Positions 45,055-54,595 of a stretch of 64,000 nucleotides of DNA are shown one piece after another. The first letter of the stretch is position 1; the number at the start of each line of letters is the position of its first letter. Position numbers and translations under genes: made by a program. A model generated the notes under the pieces. It saw nothing but the letters and a program-made list of their open reading frames with translations, was not told where the DNA came from and ran no database searches. Where the stretch lies: assembly GCA_944325195.1 (NCBI GenBank), contig CALUZB010000004.1:496001-560000 (forward strand), read 5' to 3'. This DNA comes from an uncultured Desulfovibrionaceae bacterium. GTDB taxonomy: Bacteria; Desulfobacterota; Desulfovibrionia; Desulfovibrionales; Desulfovibrionaceae.

Positions 45055-46557
45055 TCATCGTCGCTTTTTATTTTGCCGTTCCTTTTTGCGCTCGGCCTTT
45101 TTTTTGTTTTTATCCGCTTTGCTCATGCTTTTGGGAGAGCTGCCCCCAGCGCCTATGCCGGGGAATCCGCCCAGCCCCGGCAACCCGCCCATACCTCCCA
45201 AACCGCCCAATGCGCTCATGTTACCCAGCCCGGGCATACCGCCGCCGAATTTACCAAAACCGCCTTTACCCATTCTTTTCATCAGCTCTCGCATCTGTTC
45301 AAACTGACGCATCAATTTATTTACATCTGCAACCTGAGTGCCGCTGCCTTTTGCGATACGGCTACGCCGGCTTCCGTTCAACAGCTTGGGGTTGCGGCGT
45401 TCTTCGCGGGTCATTGAATTGATAATCGCTTCAACCTTATTCATTTCTTTCTCAGGCGGGGCCATATTGCCCAACTTCTCACGTAGAGCCCCCATACCGG
45501 GAATAAGTTTGAGCAAGCCTTCCAACGGTCCCATATTGCGGATTTTACGCATCTGTTCCTGGAAATCTTCCAGGTTGAACTCTGCGGAAAGCATCTTGCG
45601 GGAAAGGGCTTCCGCCTCTTCCTGGTCGATGTGTTCCTGGGCTTTTTCAATCAGAGTCAACACGTCGCCCATGCCCAAAATGCGGCCGGCGATGCGGTCG
45701 GGATAAAACAGCTCAAGATCTTCAATCTTTTCGCCCATTCCCACAAATTTGACCGGGGCCCCGGATACTGATTTCACAGACAATGCCGCACCGCCGCGGG
45801 CATCGCCATCCATTTTAGTCAGCACCACCCCTGTAATCCCAAGCGCTTTATTAAAGGCGTCAGCCGCAGCGACTGCATCCTGACCAGTCATGGCATCGGC
45901 AACGAACAGAATTTCTTCCGGTTTAACCAGCGCCTTAATTTCCACCAACTCCTGCATCAATTTCTCATCAACATGCAGACGACCGGCTGTATCGAGAATG
46001 AGCACAGTGCATTGATGTTGGGCAGCGTCTTTCACAGCAGCCTGCACAACTTTTACCGGATCGTCATTAGGCTTGGTGGGATAAACCGGCACATCCAACT
46101 GCGCTCCCAAAGTCTGCAACTGATCTATGGCCGCGGGACGGTATACGTCCAGCGGAACAAGGTAGGGGCGCATCTTCTGGCGCCGCAAAAAGTTGGCCAG
46201 CTTCGCGGTGGAAGTAGTTTTACCGGACCCCTGCAACCCGGCCATCATAATTAAATGCGGCTCCGGTCCCTTGAACTCCAGCCCTTTGAATTCCCCGCCA
46301 AGCAATTCGATGAGTTCCTCATTTACAACTTTAATCAGATGCTGGCCCGGGGTAAGGTCTTTCATTACCGCCTGTCCCAGAGCGCGCTCGCGCACTCTGT
46401 CGATGAACTCTTTGACCACCTGAAGGTTTACGTCAGCTTCAAGCAAAGCCATGCGTACTTCGCGCAAGCCTTCCTGGATATTTTCTTCCGTAAGGCGTAT
46501 TTGCCTGCCCAAGCGACGGAAAACACTGTTTAATCTGTTAGATAGGGCCTCAAACAT
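45055..46557 (-). CDS. ffh: Signal recognition particle protein Ffh
   Basis: From ATG 46557 the protein has 500 residues: helical N domain, GTPase G domain with AGLQGSGKTTSTAKLA, DTAGRLHVDE and TKMDGDARGG, then the Met-rich M domain. The tail after about residue 425 is an unusual Gly/Met/Pro stretch with GLGG-type repeats followed by a Lys/Arg-rich end (KNKKKAERKKERQNKKRR). It targets nascent membrane proteins to FtsY with the SRP RNA, which I did not find in the window. Confidence 0.96.
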   Translation of the reverse strand: MFEALSNRLNSVFRRLGRQIRLTEENIQEGLREVRMALLEADVNLQVVKEFIDRVRERALGQAVMKDLTPGQHLIKVVNEELIELLGGEFKGLEFKGPEPHLIMMAGLQGSGKTTSTAKLANFLRRQKMRPYLVPLDVYRPAAIDQLQTLGAQLDVPVYPTKPNDDPVKVVQAAVKDAAQHQCTVLILDTAGRLHVDEKLMQELVEIKALVKPEEILFVADAMTGQDAVAAADAFNKALGITGVVLTKMDGDARGGAALSVKSVSGAPVKFVGMGEKIEDLELFYPDRIAGRILGMGDVLTLIEKAQEHIDQEEAEALSRKMLSAEFNLEDFQEQMRKIRNMGPLEGLLKLIPGMGALREKLGNMAPPEKEMNKVEAIINSMTREERRNPKLLNGSRRSRIAKGSGTQVADVNKLMRQFEQMRELMKRMGKGGFGKFGGGMPGLGNMSALGGLGGMGGLPGLGGFPGIGAGGSSPKSMSKADKNKKKAERKKERQNKKRR

Positions 46558-46749
46558 ATATTTTACCTGCAATAAGCGTGGGATGAATGGTCTGTTTCAG
46601 CGGTATGCTGCTCCCGTCATGCTGAAATAGTTCTTTCAATGCCGGATTTACAATAAACTTATTCGATACGGAAGTTTCCGATTTAAGTCAAGCCGCGCCG
46701 GGGCACCACCACAGCCTGAAGTTCTGTATCTATATTCGACAATATCTAT

Positions 46750-47868
46750 TCACTCGGGGTCATCGCTGTTTCGAGAGGATATTTCCTCAAAACCAGAGGG
46801 ATCACTTGGTTCTTCAGGGACAATGAGCTCTGGAGAAGGATAAATTGTCTTCCAGTCTTCACGCATGTCTATTAACAACCAGCCGTTGCTTTCAGACTGT
46901 TCCAGCCCTTTACGCAACTTGCCGTGAACTGACTCCCGGTCGTAGGCAAATTCCCGTTCCGCATCGGTGTGATGAATAATCATGCCTAACCGACGACCCG
47001 GCGACTGGGTAGTTAATTTCAACATTTCCAGATCGTTATCGGAGTTGCCGGCTGCAAACAAAGGGGGAATCCCGATACGCGAGGAAATGTTCAGAGCTTT
47101 TGCAGGGCCAGAGTTCAGACTGCTGAAACGAGGCTCCGTGTTGACAGCAAGACGACCAGCTTTCTCCTCAAAGCTATAGCGCATCTCCGAGCCGATGACC
47201 TGAGGCGGCGGAATATTGAAAAGCTCCTGCGCCAAGGCACGGGCAAGCTCCTGTTCAGTGCCGGTAACCAAATATACCTGGAACTGATTGCTCCGTAAAT
47301 AATCCATCAATTCCAACATGGGAAGGTAAACCGAGTCACGCCAGCGGCGTTCTGCTTCCTGTGAGTACGGATAGGGCTGATCCAGCCAAGCAGCTACGTC
47401 TCCGGCCAGCATTGCGGAGTCGTCACGGGCGTACATCGCCACCAGAACTTCCATAGTTCTCTTGGCGTTCAAAGCCATGGCGCTTTCCAGATCGTTTTGC
47501 TTCAACTTTTCCAGAATCATTTCACTGTTTCCGCTGTTTTCTTTCAATTCCGGCGTGGCCGTCTGAAAGCGGCGGTAAGCATACTCAACCATAAAGGAAT
47601 TTGGGATTTCCGGAATCAGAGTGCCGTCGCAGTCGAACACGGCAATTCTTTCAGCCGGCGGCACATAGTCCGGGCTATCAGAATTGCTTACTGCATTTAC
47701 AAAATCAATAATCGCCTGCTTACCGGCAGTGTCTTCCCAAGAACTCAACGGCTTCGGGGAATCAGCTGCTGCGTTCACAGGTATGCCTGAGACCAATACA
47801 CACACAGCCAGCCAGATCAGAAAAATGGACGCAAAGATACGTGAAGCTGTCACTCTAGTTAACCTCAA
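46750..47868 (-). CDS. Exported HAD-family phosphatase
   Basis: A 372-residue protein with a signal peptide or anchor (about residues 8-33, ending PVNAAA), HAD motif I in FDCDGTLIPE, motif II in LVTGTEQ, and motif IV in AAGNSDNDLEML. This is a phosphoserine-phosphatase-like HAD enzyme acting in the periplasm. The substrate is unknown. The C-terminal 40 residues are acidic and probably flexible. Confidence 0.85.
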   Translation of the reverse strand: MRLTRVTASRIFASIFLIWLAVCVLVSGIPVNAAADSPKPLSSWEDTAGKQAIIDFVNAVSNSDSPDYVPPAERIAVFDCDGTLIPEIPNSFMVEYAYRRFQTATPELKENSGNSEMILEKLKQNDLESAMALNAKRTMEVLVAMYARDDSAMLAGDVAAWLDQPYPYSQEAERRWRDSVYLPMLELMDYLRSNQFQVYLVTGTEQELARALAQELFNIPPPQVIGSEMRYSFEEKAGRLAVNTEPRFSSLNSGPAKALNISSRIGIPPLFAAGNSDNDLEMLKLTTQSPGRRLGMIIHHTDAEREFAYDRESVHGKLRKGLEQSESNGWLLIDMREDWKTIYPSPELIVPEEPSDPSGFEEISSRNSDDPE

Positions 47869-48209
47869 ACTTTAAAATTGACTCGGTCACTGGAACATAT
47901 TGTAGCTGATATGTATTGTCCAGTCTTCCGAGCAGGAACTTTTCTGTTTCTATAAGATGAGGTCAACCCGTCGCGGTCAAGGACGATATCAACTCAGGAA
48001 TGTTTGGTAGGTACAGGCGGATTAATTGGAGAGAGTCCCCCGAAAACAAACGGTTTATCGCGGGGCTGTGTTGAGGATCCCGGGCTGCTTTTGTTGCCGG
48101 GGATCCTCGCCCACCGCGGGGAAGCCTGTTTCCCTCAGCCTGATAAGGCCAGTCAAGTTCTAATGAACCAGGGAATAGACCAGATTAAAATGCTCGCGCG
48201 CTTGCCGGT
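47869..48209. other. Intergenic stretch with hairpin after amidinotransferase genes
   Basis: On the minus strand GAGGATCCCCGGC and GCCCGGGATCCTC (48073-48108) form a long stem, probably the 3' end of the amidinotransferase transcript, though no T-run follows. A plus-strand frame of 69 codons (48004-48213) starts with TTG and is not convincing. Confidence 0.55.
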
Positions 48210-49397
48210 CTAATACCCGCCGATCTGTTTCGGGAAATAGTCTTCAAGCCCACCCTCTCTGCAAATATCAAGAGTTGTGCAGTGCAGCATTCCGCCGAAC
48301 CTGAACACAGCCTCATATTGAATGGGAAGTACTTCAAAGCCGAGCTTATTCAATTGTTCGCAAAATGCCGTTTCATTGGCATCAACACAAACAGTTTTGG
48401 GATCCAATGAAAGCACGTTCATGGATATCCAGTTTACTCCATTCTGGCCTTGACCTTTAACAGTATTGCACAGCGTCAACTTGTCGGTCCAGTGATAAAC
48501 CGGATCGGCTGCGGGAATCATCTCCCAGTCGTTCAGCCTGAACAGCTCAACCGCCTCTCGGGTCAGGGGCGGCTTGCCCGGGCAGGTTATCGCCGTACCG
48601 GGCTTCAGCAGACTGATTGAGCAGTCAATATGCCACGGCCGATAGAACTGACTTACGGAGGTATCAAATTCAATCCTGTGCACCCTGAAACCGGAGCGTG
48701 AAAGGTAACGTTTAATCCATTCGAACCCTTTTCTATTGGTTACAGCGGAAGGTTGCAGGAAAATATCTTTTCCTGCTCTGCAAGCATCGGCTGCATCCCA
48801 CAAAGGTTCTTTCTCTGTGAGTTGATATTGACCTTTACGTTGCATCTCCGCTTTTTTATTGTCATCCCATACGTTATCGTAGTCATAATAATAGTTCTTT
48901 ACATATGACTCATCGGTTAAACGCGGCTTCGGGGCTGAAGTCCAGATGAACTCGGGATCGTCTTCAAACCACTTTTCAAACAGAGGTCTTAAAGCCAGGT
49001 ATTCATACCAGCGGGAACGCAAGGACCCGGTTGCTTCAATAATTTCATTGCCGAGTACCAGAAACAGATCGCGAGGGTTGGATATCCCCCTCTGGTTCAA
49101 CTGGGTCCAATCAGGGGTGGAGACGGCCTGCACGCGCAACATAGACTCGTGCGGCACTACCCTGTCAACCACAACCCCTCTTTTTTGCATCGCCTTGCAG
49201 AACCCGTTCTGCTGTTCACAGGCCCGTTCAACCATTTCTTCCGGGAAGGGGCCATATTCACCGAAAGGAAAGCCCCCGTTAACATTGTTATAATGCCACG
49301 CCGGTTCCGGAGCCGGAATCTGGGTACCCTTTGCCGTTCCTAAAACCACCCGTCTCAGCGGATCCCATTCATTCCAGGAATTTACTATTCTGGCCAT
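48210..49397 (-). CDS. AGAT-family amidinotransferase, paralogue 1
   Basis: A 395-residue enzyme aligned without gaps to its neighbour. Catalytic residues of the glycine amidinotransferase family are visible: Asp201/Asp204 in EPLWDAADACRAGKD, His256 and Asp258 in WHIDCS, and the nucleophile Cys373 in GGMLHCTTLD. The family moves the amidino group of arginine to an amine, releasing ornithine. The acceptor here is not known; glycine, taurine, beta-alanine or another amine are possible. It lacks a signal peptide. Third gene after a sodium symporter and paralogue 2. Confidence 0.85.
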   Translation of the reverse strand: MARIVNSWNEWDPLRRVVLGTAKGTQIPAPEPAWHYNNVNGGFPFGEYGPFPEEMVERACEQQNGFCKAMQKRGVVVDRVVPHESMLRVQAVSTPDWTQLNQRGISNPRDLFLVLGNEIIEATGSLRSRWYEYLALRPLFEKWFEDDPEFIWTSAPKPRLTDESYVKNYYYDYDNVWDDNKKAEMQRKGQYQLTEKEPLWDAADACRAGKDIFLQPSAVTNRKGFEWIKRYLSRSGFRVHRIEFDTSVSQFYRPWHIDCSISLLKPGTAITCPGKPPLTREAVELFRLNDWEMIPAADPVYHWTDKLTLCNTVKGQGQNGVNWISMNVLSLDPKTVCVDANETAFCEQLNKLGFEVLPIQYEAVFRFGGMLHCTTLDICREGGLEDYFPKQIGGY

Positions 49398-49438
49398 ATC
49401 AATACTCCCATATTAAGATATACTTTCAGAGGTGTCTG

Positions 49439-50614
49439 CTACTGGTTCGGGAAGTAATCCTCACACTTCCCCTCGCGATAAATGTCAAGGGTATTGCAGT
49501 GCAACATGCCGCCGAACTTGTAAACTTTATCATAAGCTACAGGAATGACCTCGAAGCCGAGTTTGTCCAACTGGGCCTGATAGTCTTTTTCATATTCAAA
49601 CACACAAATTTCTTTGGGGCTCAATGAAAGAGTATTCATGCCGATCCAGTTGGGGCCATGGATGCCTTTACCATGGTAGGGCGCGGACATGGTCAGCTCA
49701 TCATTCCAATCGTAGCTGGGGCGCACCGCCGGTACTATTTCCCAGTCATTTTTCCTGAAGAATTCAACAAAGCCCGGGGTTATCGGTTCCTTGTCCGGGC
49801 AGAACATAACCAGACCAGGCCTTACGGGAATAACCACAACATCGATGTGCCAAGGCCGCCAGTAGTTGGCCTTGGTGGAGTCAAAGGCAACCGAATGCAC
49901 CCGTATGCCCTTCTGAGCCAGATAGCGGGTAATCCACTCAATGCCGGCCTTATTGGAAACGCAAGAGTGCTGCCATATGATATCTTTGCCCAGACGGGTT
50001 GCGTCCGCGGCATCCCACATCGGCTCTTTCTCTGTGAGATGGTATTCGCTTTTCAACATCTTTTCTTTCCGAGTAGCTTCGTCCCAAACGAATGCAAAGT
50101 CATAATAGTAGCCGTTGACATAACTTTCATCAGTCAAACGCGGCTTCGGGGCCGCACTCCAGATGAATTCCGGGTCTTGCTTAAACCACTGTTCAAAAAG
50201 GGGCCTCATACACAGATATTCGTAGTGCCTGGAACGGCGCGAGCACGGGGCCTCCATAATTTCATTGCCAATAGGCAGAAAAGCGTCCCTCGGGTTGTTT
50301 ACATTATGCAGGTTGATTTGAGTCCAATCAGGCAGTACAACCGGTCTCTGCTCTTTTATAATATCCGGCACGACTACTCGGTCGACTTTAATGCCGCGAT
50401 TTTCCATTATCTTCTTAAATCCCTCCTGCTGTTCTTTAGCTGCTTCGATCTGTTCTTCAGGAAAGCGCCCATAATATCCCAAAGGCATTCCCCCTGAAGC
50501 CGCATTATATTGCCAGTCAGGGCCCGGTGCGGTTAAGGCGCTTCCGGTTGGATCGCCGAGCACTACATGCTTCAACGTATCCCATTCATTCCATGAATTA
50601 ACGATTTTAGCCAT
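49439..50614 (-). CDS. AGAT-family amidinotransferase, paralogue 2
   Basis: A 391-residue relative of the preceding gene product, sharing most motifs: Asp201/Asp204 in EPMWDAADATRLGKD, His256 and Asp258 in WHIDVV, Cys373 in GGMLHCNTLD. Differences cluster at the residues just after Asp204 and around 250-262, where acceptor choice is likely made, so the two may use different amines. ATG 50614 lies eight bases inside the symporter gene, with AGGAGG in the symporter end, so synthesis is coupled to the transporter. Confidence 0.87.
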   Translation of the reverse strand: MAKIVNSWNEWDTLKHVVLGDPTGSALTAPGPDWQYNAASGGMPLGYYGRFPEEQIEAAKEQQEGFKKIMENRGIKVDRVVVPDIIKEQRPVVLPDWTQINLHNVNNPRDAFLPIGNEIMEAPCSRRSRHYEYLCMRPLFEQWFKQDPEFIWSAAPKPRLTDESYVNGYYYDFAFVWDEATRKEKMLKSEYHLTEKEPMWDAADATRLGKDIIWQHSCVSNKAGIEWITRYLAQKGIRVHSVAFDSTKANYWRPWHIDVVVIPVRPGLVMFCPDKEPITPGFVEFFRKNDWEIVPAVRPSYDWNDELTMSAPYHGKGIHGPNWIGMNTLSLSPKEICVFEYEKDYQAQLDKLGFEVIPVAYDKVYKFGGMLHCNTLDIYREGKCEDYFPNQ

Positions 50615-52157
50615 TGCTGCCTCCTGTCGTTAGAGTTTCTATTGTAAGCGGCGTATCATTCTCATCAAAATGAAAGCCGTATTCATTGGAAGGGCATTGT
50701 TTTTGGGTGACCAGACTTACGGCCCAGGTAACCATAAAGGCCACCACTGGCCCCAGCAGAGTATAAACGTACCAACCCGGAGCGCTGGAGCAGATTCCGA
50801 CCAGGGTAAATCCATTGGCTATTCCGGCTGGAATAATCCTTACAACCGCCCCGGCGATAATCCCGGCGATTGCGCCATAGCTGTTTGCTTTTCTCCAGAA
50901 CATGCCTAAAGTCATACAGGCCAACAGGCTGGACATGATCAGATCGAATCCGAAAGCCAGAAGCAGGAAAACATACTTCAAATTCAGGGCCGCCCAAAGC
51001 GACATTATGGCGAAAATAACCACACAGACCCGGCTTACCCTCAACAGTTGTCCGTCATTGATATCCGGCTTGATAAAGTCTTTGACAATGTTTTTGCTCA
51101 TCATGCCCGACATTGCCAAAAGCGCCGATGAGGCTGCGCCCATAACGGCAGATAAACAGGCTCCCATAAAGATGATCATCACTGGAAGCGGCAGGAAATC
51201 CCTTACCATAACCGGTACAATCAACTCCATGTCGCCCTTAAGCGAGTCCTCGGGAATGATCCCGTCTTGAACAAGAATATAACCGATAAAGGCAATACCG
51301 ATCATCACAATGCTGAGGGCTGTCTTTATAATTGCGGCGATTATAGCGGAGTTGAGGGCTACCGCCGGGGTTTTGGCTGCAAAGGCCCTTTGCATCAGGT
51401 CAGGACTGACGATGCCCCCAATACCGATAATGGCCCAGCAGGCAAGCCATGCCAACCATACCTCACCACCGGCATCCCACGCGGGCAACACCTGAGTCCG
51501 GTCAGCCGGAATATTGGCCATGAAATTTTCCCAGCCGCCCGCCAACCCCAATACAATCGGGAATAAAATAACGACGCCTAGAGAAACCAGGCCCACCTGA
51601 ATGGCATCTGTGGCCATAACCGCCCACAAGCCGCCCATGGTGGTATAGATTGTAATAATGGTTATCCCGACTATGGCTGAGGTCACCAGCGGCCAGCCCA
51701 GAAAAACCGTGCAGATTTTGGCGAACACCAAAATTTGCACCGCCACCCAGAACACGAATGTAATTACTGTGATAATGCTGACCACAAACCCTGTGGTTCT
51801 GCCGAACCGCAGATAGAAGAAATCGCCCAATGAAAGCAATTTAAGCCGCCACAATTTGGGCATATAGAAAACCCCTGCAAGCAAAAGGCAGATTACTCCG
51901 CCTAATGACACCGCTCCCCCCCACATAGTATCATCATTCCAAACGCCCATGCCGTAAGCCAGGCCCGGTAACGACAACACCAGCGACCCCCCAAGGAAAC
52001 AGGCGGTCAGTGCCGGAGCGTTCATCATTAGTGAGAAGGATCTTCCCGCCACTAAATATGCTTCTGAAGTTTTGATTTTGCTTTTTACAATATAGCCTAC
52101 TGTGAGCATTGCAGCAAAGTATAGTCCCACCCCGATGTAAACTATAGTCGTGTTCAT
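50607..52157 (-). CDS. Sodium/solute symporter (SSS family)
   Basis: A 516-residue inner-membrane protein with about 13 hydrophobic segments and SSS-family features: KTSEAYLVAGRS in the first loop, TTMGGLWAVMATDAIQ, and SALLAMSGMMSKNIVKDF. Members import amino acids, choline or sugars with sodium. Overlap with the amidinotransferase gene suggests the substrate is an amidino acceptor or product. AAGGAGGG precedes the ATG. It is divergent from a TPR regulator gene across 208 bases containing tandem repeats. Confidence 0.9.
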   Translation of the reverse strand: MNTTIVYIGVGLYFAAMLTVGYIVKSKIKTSEAYLVAGRSFSLMMNAPALTACFLGGSLVLSLPGLAYGMGVWNDDTMWGGAVSLGGVICLLLAGVFYMPKLWRLKLLSLGDFFYLRFGRTTGFVVSIITVITFVFWVAVQILVFAKICTVFLGWPLVTSAIVGITIITIYTTMGGLWAVMATDAIQVGLVSLGVVILFPIVLGLAGGWENFMANIPADRTQVLPAWDAGGEVWLAWLACWAIIGIGGIVSPDLMQRAFAAKTPAVALNSAIIAAIIKTALSIVMIGIAFIGYILVQDGIIPEDSLKGDMELIVPVMVRDFLPLPVMIIFMGACLSAVMGAASSALLAMSGMMSKNIVKDFIKPDINDGQLLRVSRVCVVIFAIMSLWAALNLKYVFLLLAFGFDLIMSSLLACMTLGMFWRKANSYGAIAGIIAGAVVRIIPAGIANGFTLVGICSSAPGWYVYTLLGPVVAFMVTWAVSLVTQKQCPSNEYGFHFDENDTPLTIETLTTGGSNG

Positions 52158-52197
52158 CTCTCCCTCCTTAATGTTGCTGATGCGAGCATGAACTGCC

Positions 52198-52216
52198 TGA
52201 TGTTATGATGTTATGA
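52198..52216. repeat. 8-bp tandem repeat in symporter/regulator promoter region
   Basis: TGATGTTA occurs twice in direct succession, followed by TGA. It lies about 40 bases upstream of the symporter start. Confidence 0.6.
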
Positions 52217-52245
52217 AAATTTCGAAGCATTAAAAGAGGGATACT

Positions 52246-52267
52246 GTTAAGCATACGTTAAGCATAC
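52246..52267. repeat. 11-bp perfect tandem repeat, candidate operator
   Basis: GTTAAGCATAC is repeated exactly and without spacer. The period of 11 bases matches one helical turn, as for a protein binding side by side. It sits between the divergent symporter operon and the TPR regulator gene, the natural position of an operator. Confidence 0.65.
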
Positions 52268-52365
52268 AGAAACGGAGCGGCATGGTTTTACAATTACCTT
52301 GAAATTGTTTATGCTGAATGAAAATGGGCTTTCAGGCCAACAAAGCTCTTAGTTGGGGGGGCTAC

Positions 52366-53940
52366 ATGGACAGGGGCATGAATGAAGAGATCCATTTTCA
52401 GTTGAAGACCATTATTGGAAGCAGCAGTTTTTCCGCATCCACCCGGATGAGGGACTTTCTGCGTTTTCTTGTTGAAGAAACCCTGGCCGGCCGGGCGCAC
52501 CAACTGAAAGCATATACCATTGGAGTTGAGGTTTTTAAGCGGGGAAAGGATTTTGACCCACTTGTTGATCCTGTGGTCAGGGTTGAGGCGGGGAAACTGC
52601 GCAACAGGCTGAACCAATATTATGCCGACAATGAAGGTAGTGGCGTTGACTTGGTTCGTATAGATATTCCCAAAGGAAGCTATGTCCCCACTTTCAAGAG
52701 AATTTCTCCGGAAAAGAACCTTCCTGCGGCAGAGCCCGGCTTTAACCCGGTCCAGGCCAGCATAGCCATTCTTCCATTTTGCAACATCGGCAACCTTCGT
52801 GAAATAGACTACCTGCTCAGTGGTCTGGCTGAAGAACTGACCATGGCTCTTACTAAATTTGAAGACCTTACAGTCATAAGTGCCAGAGGAATGAAGGGAA
52901 ATGACGGAGAACTTGACAGGGAAACGGCGGCCCTTGCCGGGCAATTGGGTGTAAGGTTCATGCTCAGCGGCAACGCGCAAGTTGTTGACAGCACAATCCG
53001 AGTAAGAATTAATCTTACCGATACAGCAACACACAAGATTTTATGGGCGGAAAAGTTTGAACGTTTTTACAACATTGGAAACCTATTCGATATTATTGAC
53101 TCGACTGTCGCCCAGGTGGCATCGAAGATAGGCGACAGCTTCGGTTGGATAAAGCGGACTTTGTACCAGGAGTTCCCGGAATCGAAGAGAACGAGTGAAC
53201 TTAAAGCTTACGAAGCAGTGCTCAGCTACCACCATTGGGCGGCCAATCTGGCGGAAGATCGGTTTAACTCCGCACAGGCCGCACTGGAACAAGCTATTCA
53301 GGCCGATCCCGGGTATGCTCTTGCCCACGGTATGCTTTCAGATATCTATGCAACCCGCTACCAATGGAATATGGAAGCTTCCCCCGAACTGCTTGCTTTA
53401 GCTGAAAATTTGGCAAACAGGGCGCTGATTTTGAACCCGCAGTCACAATACGGGCTTTGGGCCAAAGGTTATAACTGTTTCCTGCGGGGAGAGGCGGATA
53501 ACTTCTTTGAATATGCGCGCAAGGCTATCAGCATAAATCCGGCCGACACTTATCTCATGGCCGTTATCGGCGTGAAAATAGCTGTTTCAGGAAACTGGCA
53601 TGAAGGTCGGGAGCTTATTCAAAAAGCGCGGCGGTTAAATCCGTTTCTGCCCGATTGGTATCATACCGCCGATTTGTTTTACCACTTGGTGAATAACGAT
53701 CTTGAAAAGGCAATGCAGGAAGCCAGACAAATTACTTCCCCTTCTGTGTGTGGACCAATGTTTCGCACAGCGCTTTATGGAGCAATGGGACTGAAACGGG
53801 AAGCGCAGAAAGAGCTTAAGCTGGTTTTGAAAATTCACCCCGGTTTCCAGCGGGAATATAAGGGATTCCTTCATCGGATGTTTTTCAATAATGCAATTAT
53901 CTCAGAGTTGGTAGCCGGGTTTGCGGCGGCTGGTTTATAA
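52366..53940 (+). CDS. TPR-domain regulator with FlgO-like middle domain
   Basis: From ATG 52366 the protein has 524 residues. The N-terminal 100 residues (STRMRDFLRFLVEETLAGR, LKAYTIGVEVFKRG, DPVVRVEAGKLRNRL) are a conserved head found on many TPR proteins often mislabelled adenylate cyclase. A FlgO/TolB-N-like domain follows (about 130-270, SIAILPFCNIGN, GLAEELTMAL) and then TPR-like helices. The head is thought to bind DNA, but this is not shown here. No membrane segment. An earlier ATG at 52318 is in frame. It probably controls the divergent symporter operon. Confidence 0.75.
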   Translation: MDRGMNEEIHFQLKTIIGSSSFSASTRMRDFLRFLVEETLAGRAHQLKAYTIGVEVFKRGKDFDPLVDPVVRVEAGKLRNRLNQYYADNEGSGVDLVRIDIPKGSYVPTFKRISPEKNLPAAEPGFNPVQASIAILPFCNIGNLREIDYLLSGLAEELTMALTKFEDLTVISARGMKGNDGELDRETAALAGQLGVRFMLSGNAQVVDSTIRVRINLTDTATHKILWAEKFERFYNIGNLFDIIDSTVAQVASKIGDSFGWIKRTLYQEFPESKRTSELKAYEAVLSYHHWAANLAEDRFNSAQAALEQAIQADPGYALAHGMLSDIYATRYQWNMEASPELLALAENLANRALILNPQSQYGLWAKGYNCFLRGEADNFFEYARKAISINPADTYLMAVIGVKIAVSGNWHEGRELIQKARRLNPFLPDWYHTADLFYHLVNNDLEKAMQEARQITSPSVCGPMFRTALYGAMGLKREAQKELKLVLKIHPGFQREYKGFLHRMFFNNAIISELVAGFAAAGL

Positions 53941-54092
53941 GCCGTTCATGCTTGAATACCAATGACGGACAAGCAAACATTCAAAGCAAAGGCCTGAAAA
54001 GAGCAGTCCTCAAGAACAACCTCAAGCTGCAGCGACGCCACATTGCCTGTTTTAATGTATAGGAACTGCCCTCTTCACCCCGGAAGCATTAT

Positions 54093-54539
54093 TCACTTTA
54101 TAAACACTTCTAATTCTTCCTCGCTTATTACCTCAATCCCGTTTTCGCGCAATAAAGCGGTGGTAATGCCCTGTCCAGGTATCTTTACACCGCTGAAACT
54201 GCCGTCATAAATCATTTTACTGCCGCAAGAAGGGCTGCGCTCTTTTAATATGGCCCGGGTAATTCCATATTTTCCGGCAAGAGCAAGCGTCCTTTCTGCA
54301 CCAAGCCTGAACTGGGCAGTAACATCCCGGCCGCAGGCATCAACCACCCGCTCCAATTGTATTTCAGCGGGCGGGCGCGGAATTTTAAGCCCGCCCAGAC
54401 ATTCAGGACAAACGATAACCGCCTGACCGCACTTATATAACTCGCATAACCTGTCCACAGTGCCGGCTGTGCCGTTATACCGACACTTCTTACCGCACAA
54501 GCAGGCACTGACCAAATATTTGGGAAGCGACGCGTTCAT
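54093..54539 (-). CDS. DUF523 protein
   Basis: A 148-residue protein with the family Cys motifs SACLCGKKCRYNG near the N terminus and VCPECLGGL, plus RSPSCGS near the middle. The family is small, cytosolic and uncharacterised; clustered Cys suggest metal or iron-sulfur binding. It lies between the TPR regulator and the APC transporter and runs in the same direction as the latter, 56 bases downstream. Confidence 0.85.
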   Translation of the reverse strand: MNASLPKYLVSACLCGKKCRYNGTAGTVDRLCELYKCGQAVIVCPECLGGLKIPRPPAEIQLERVVDACGRDVTAQFRLGAERTLALAGKYGITRAILKERSPSCGSKMIYDGSFSGVKIPGQGITTALLRENGIEVISEEELEVFIK

Positions 54540-54595
54540 ATATCAACCGCCAGGTTCAGGGCGAGGGCTGTATCTTACAGTCCTCACCCTGTTCA

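Noticed and set aside
44827-45417. 196-codon open frame on the plus strand
   Set aside because: Runs antisense into the Gly/Met-rich end of ffh; low-complexity translation.
48004-48213. 69-codon open frame after the amidinotransferase genes
   Set aside because: TTG start, no ribosome-binding site, passes through the strong 48073-48108 hairpin and overlaps the neighbouring stop codon.
49658-50497. 279-codon open frame on the plus strand
   Set aside because: Antisense to the second amidinotransferase, whose catalytic residues are intact.
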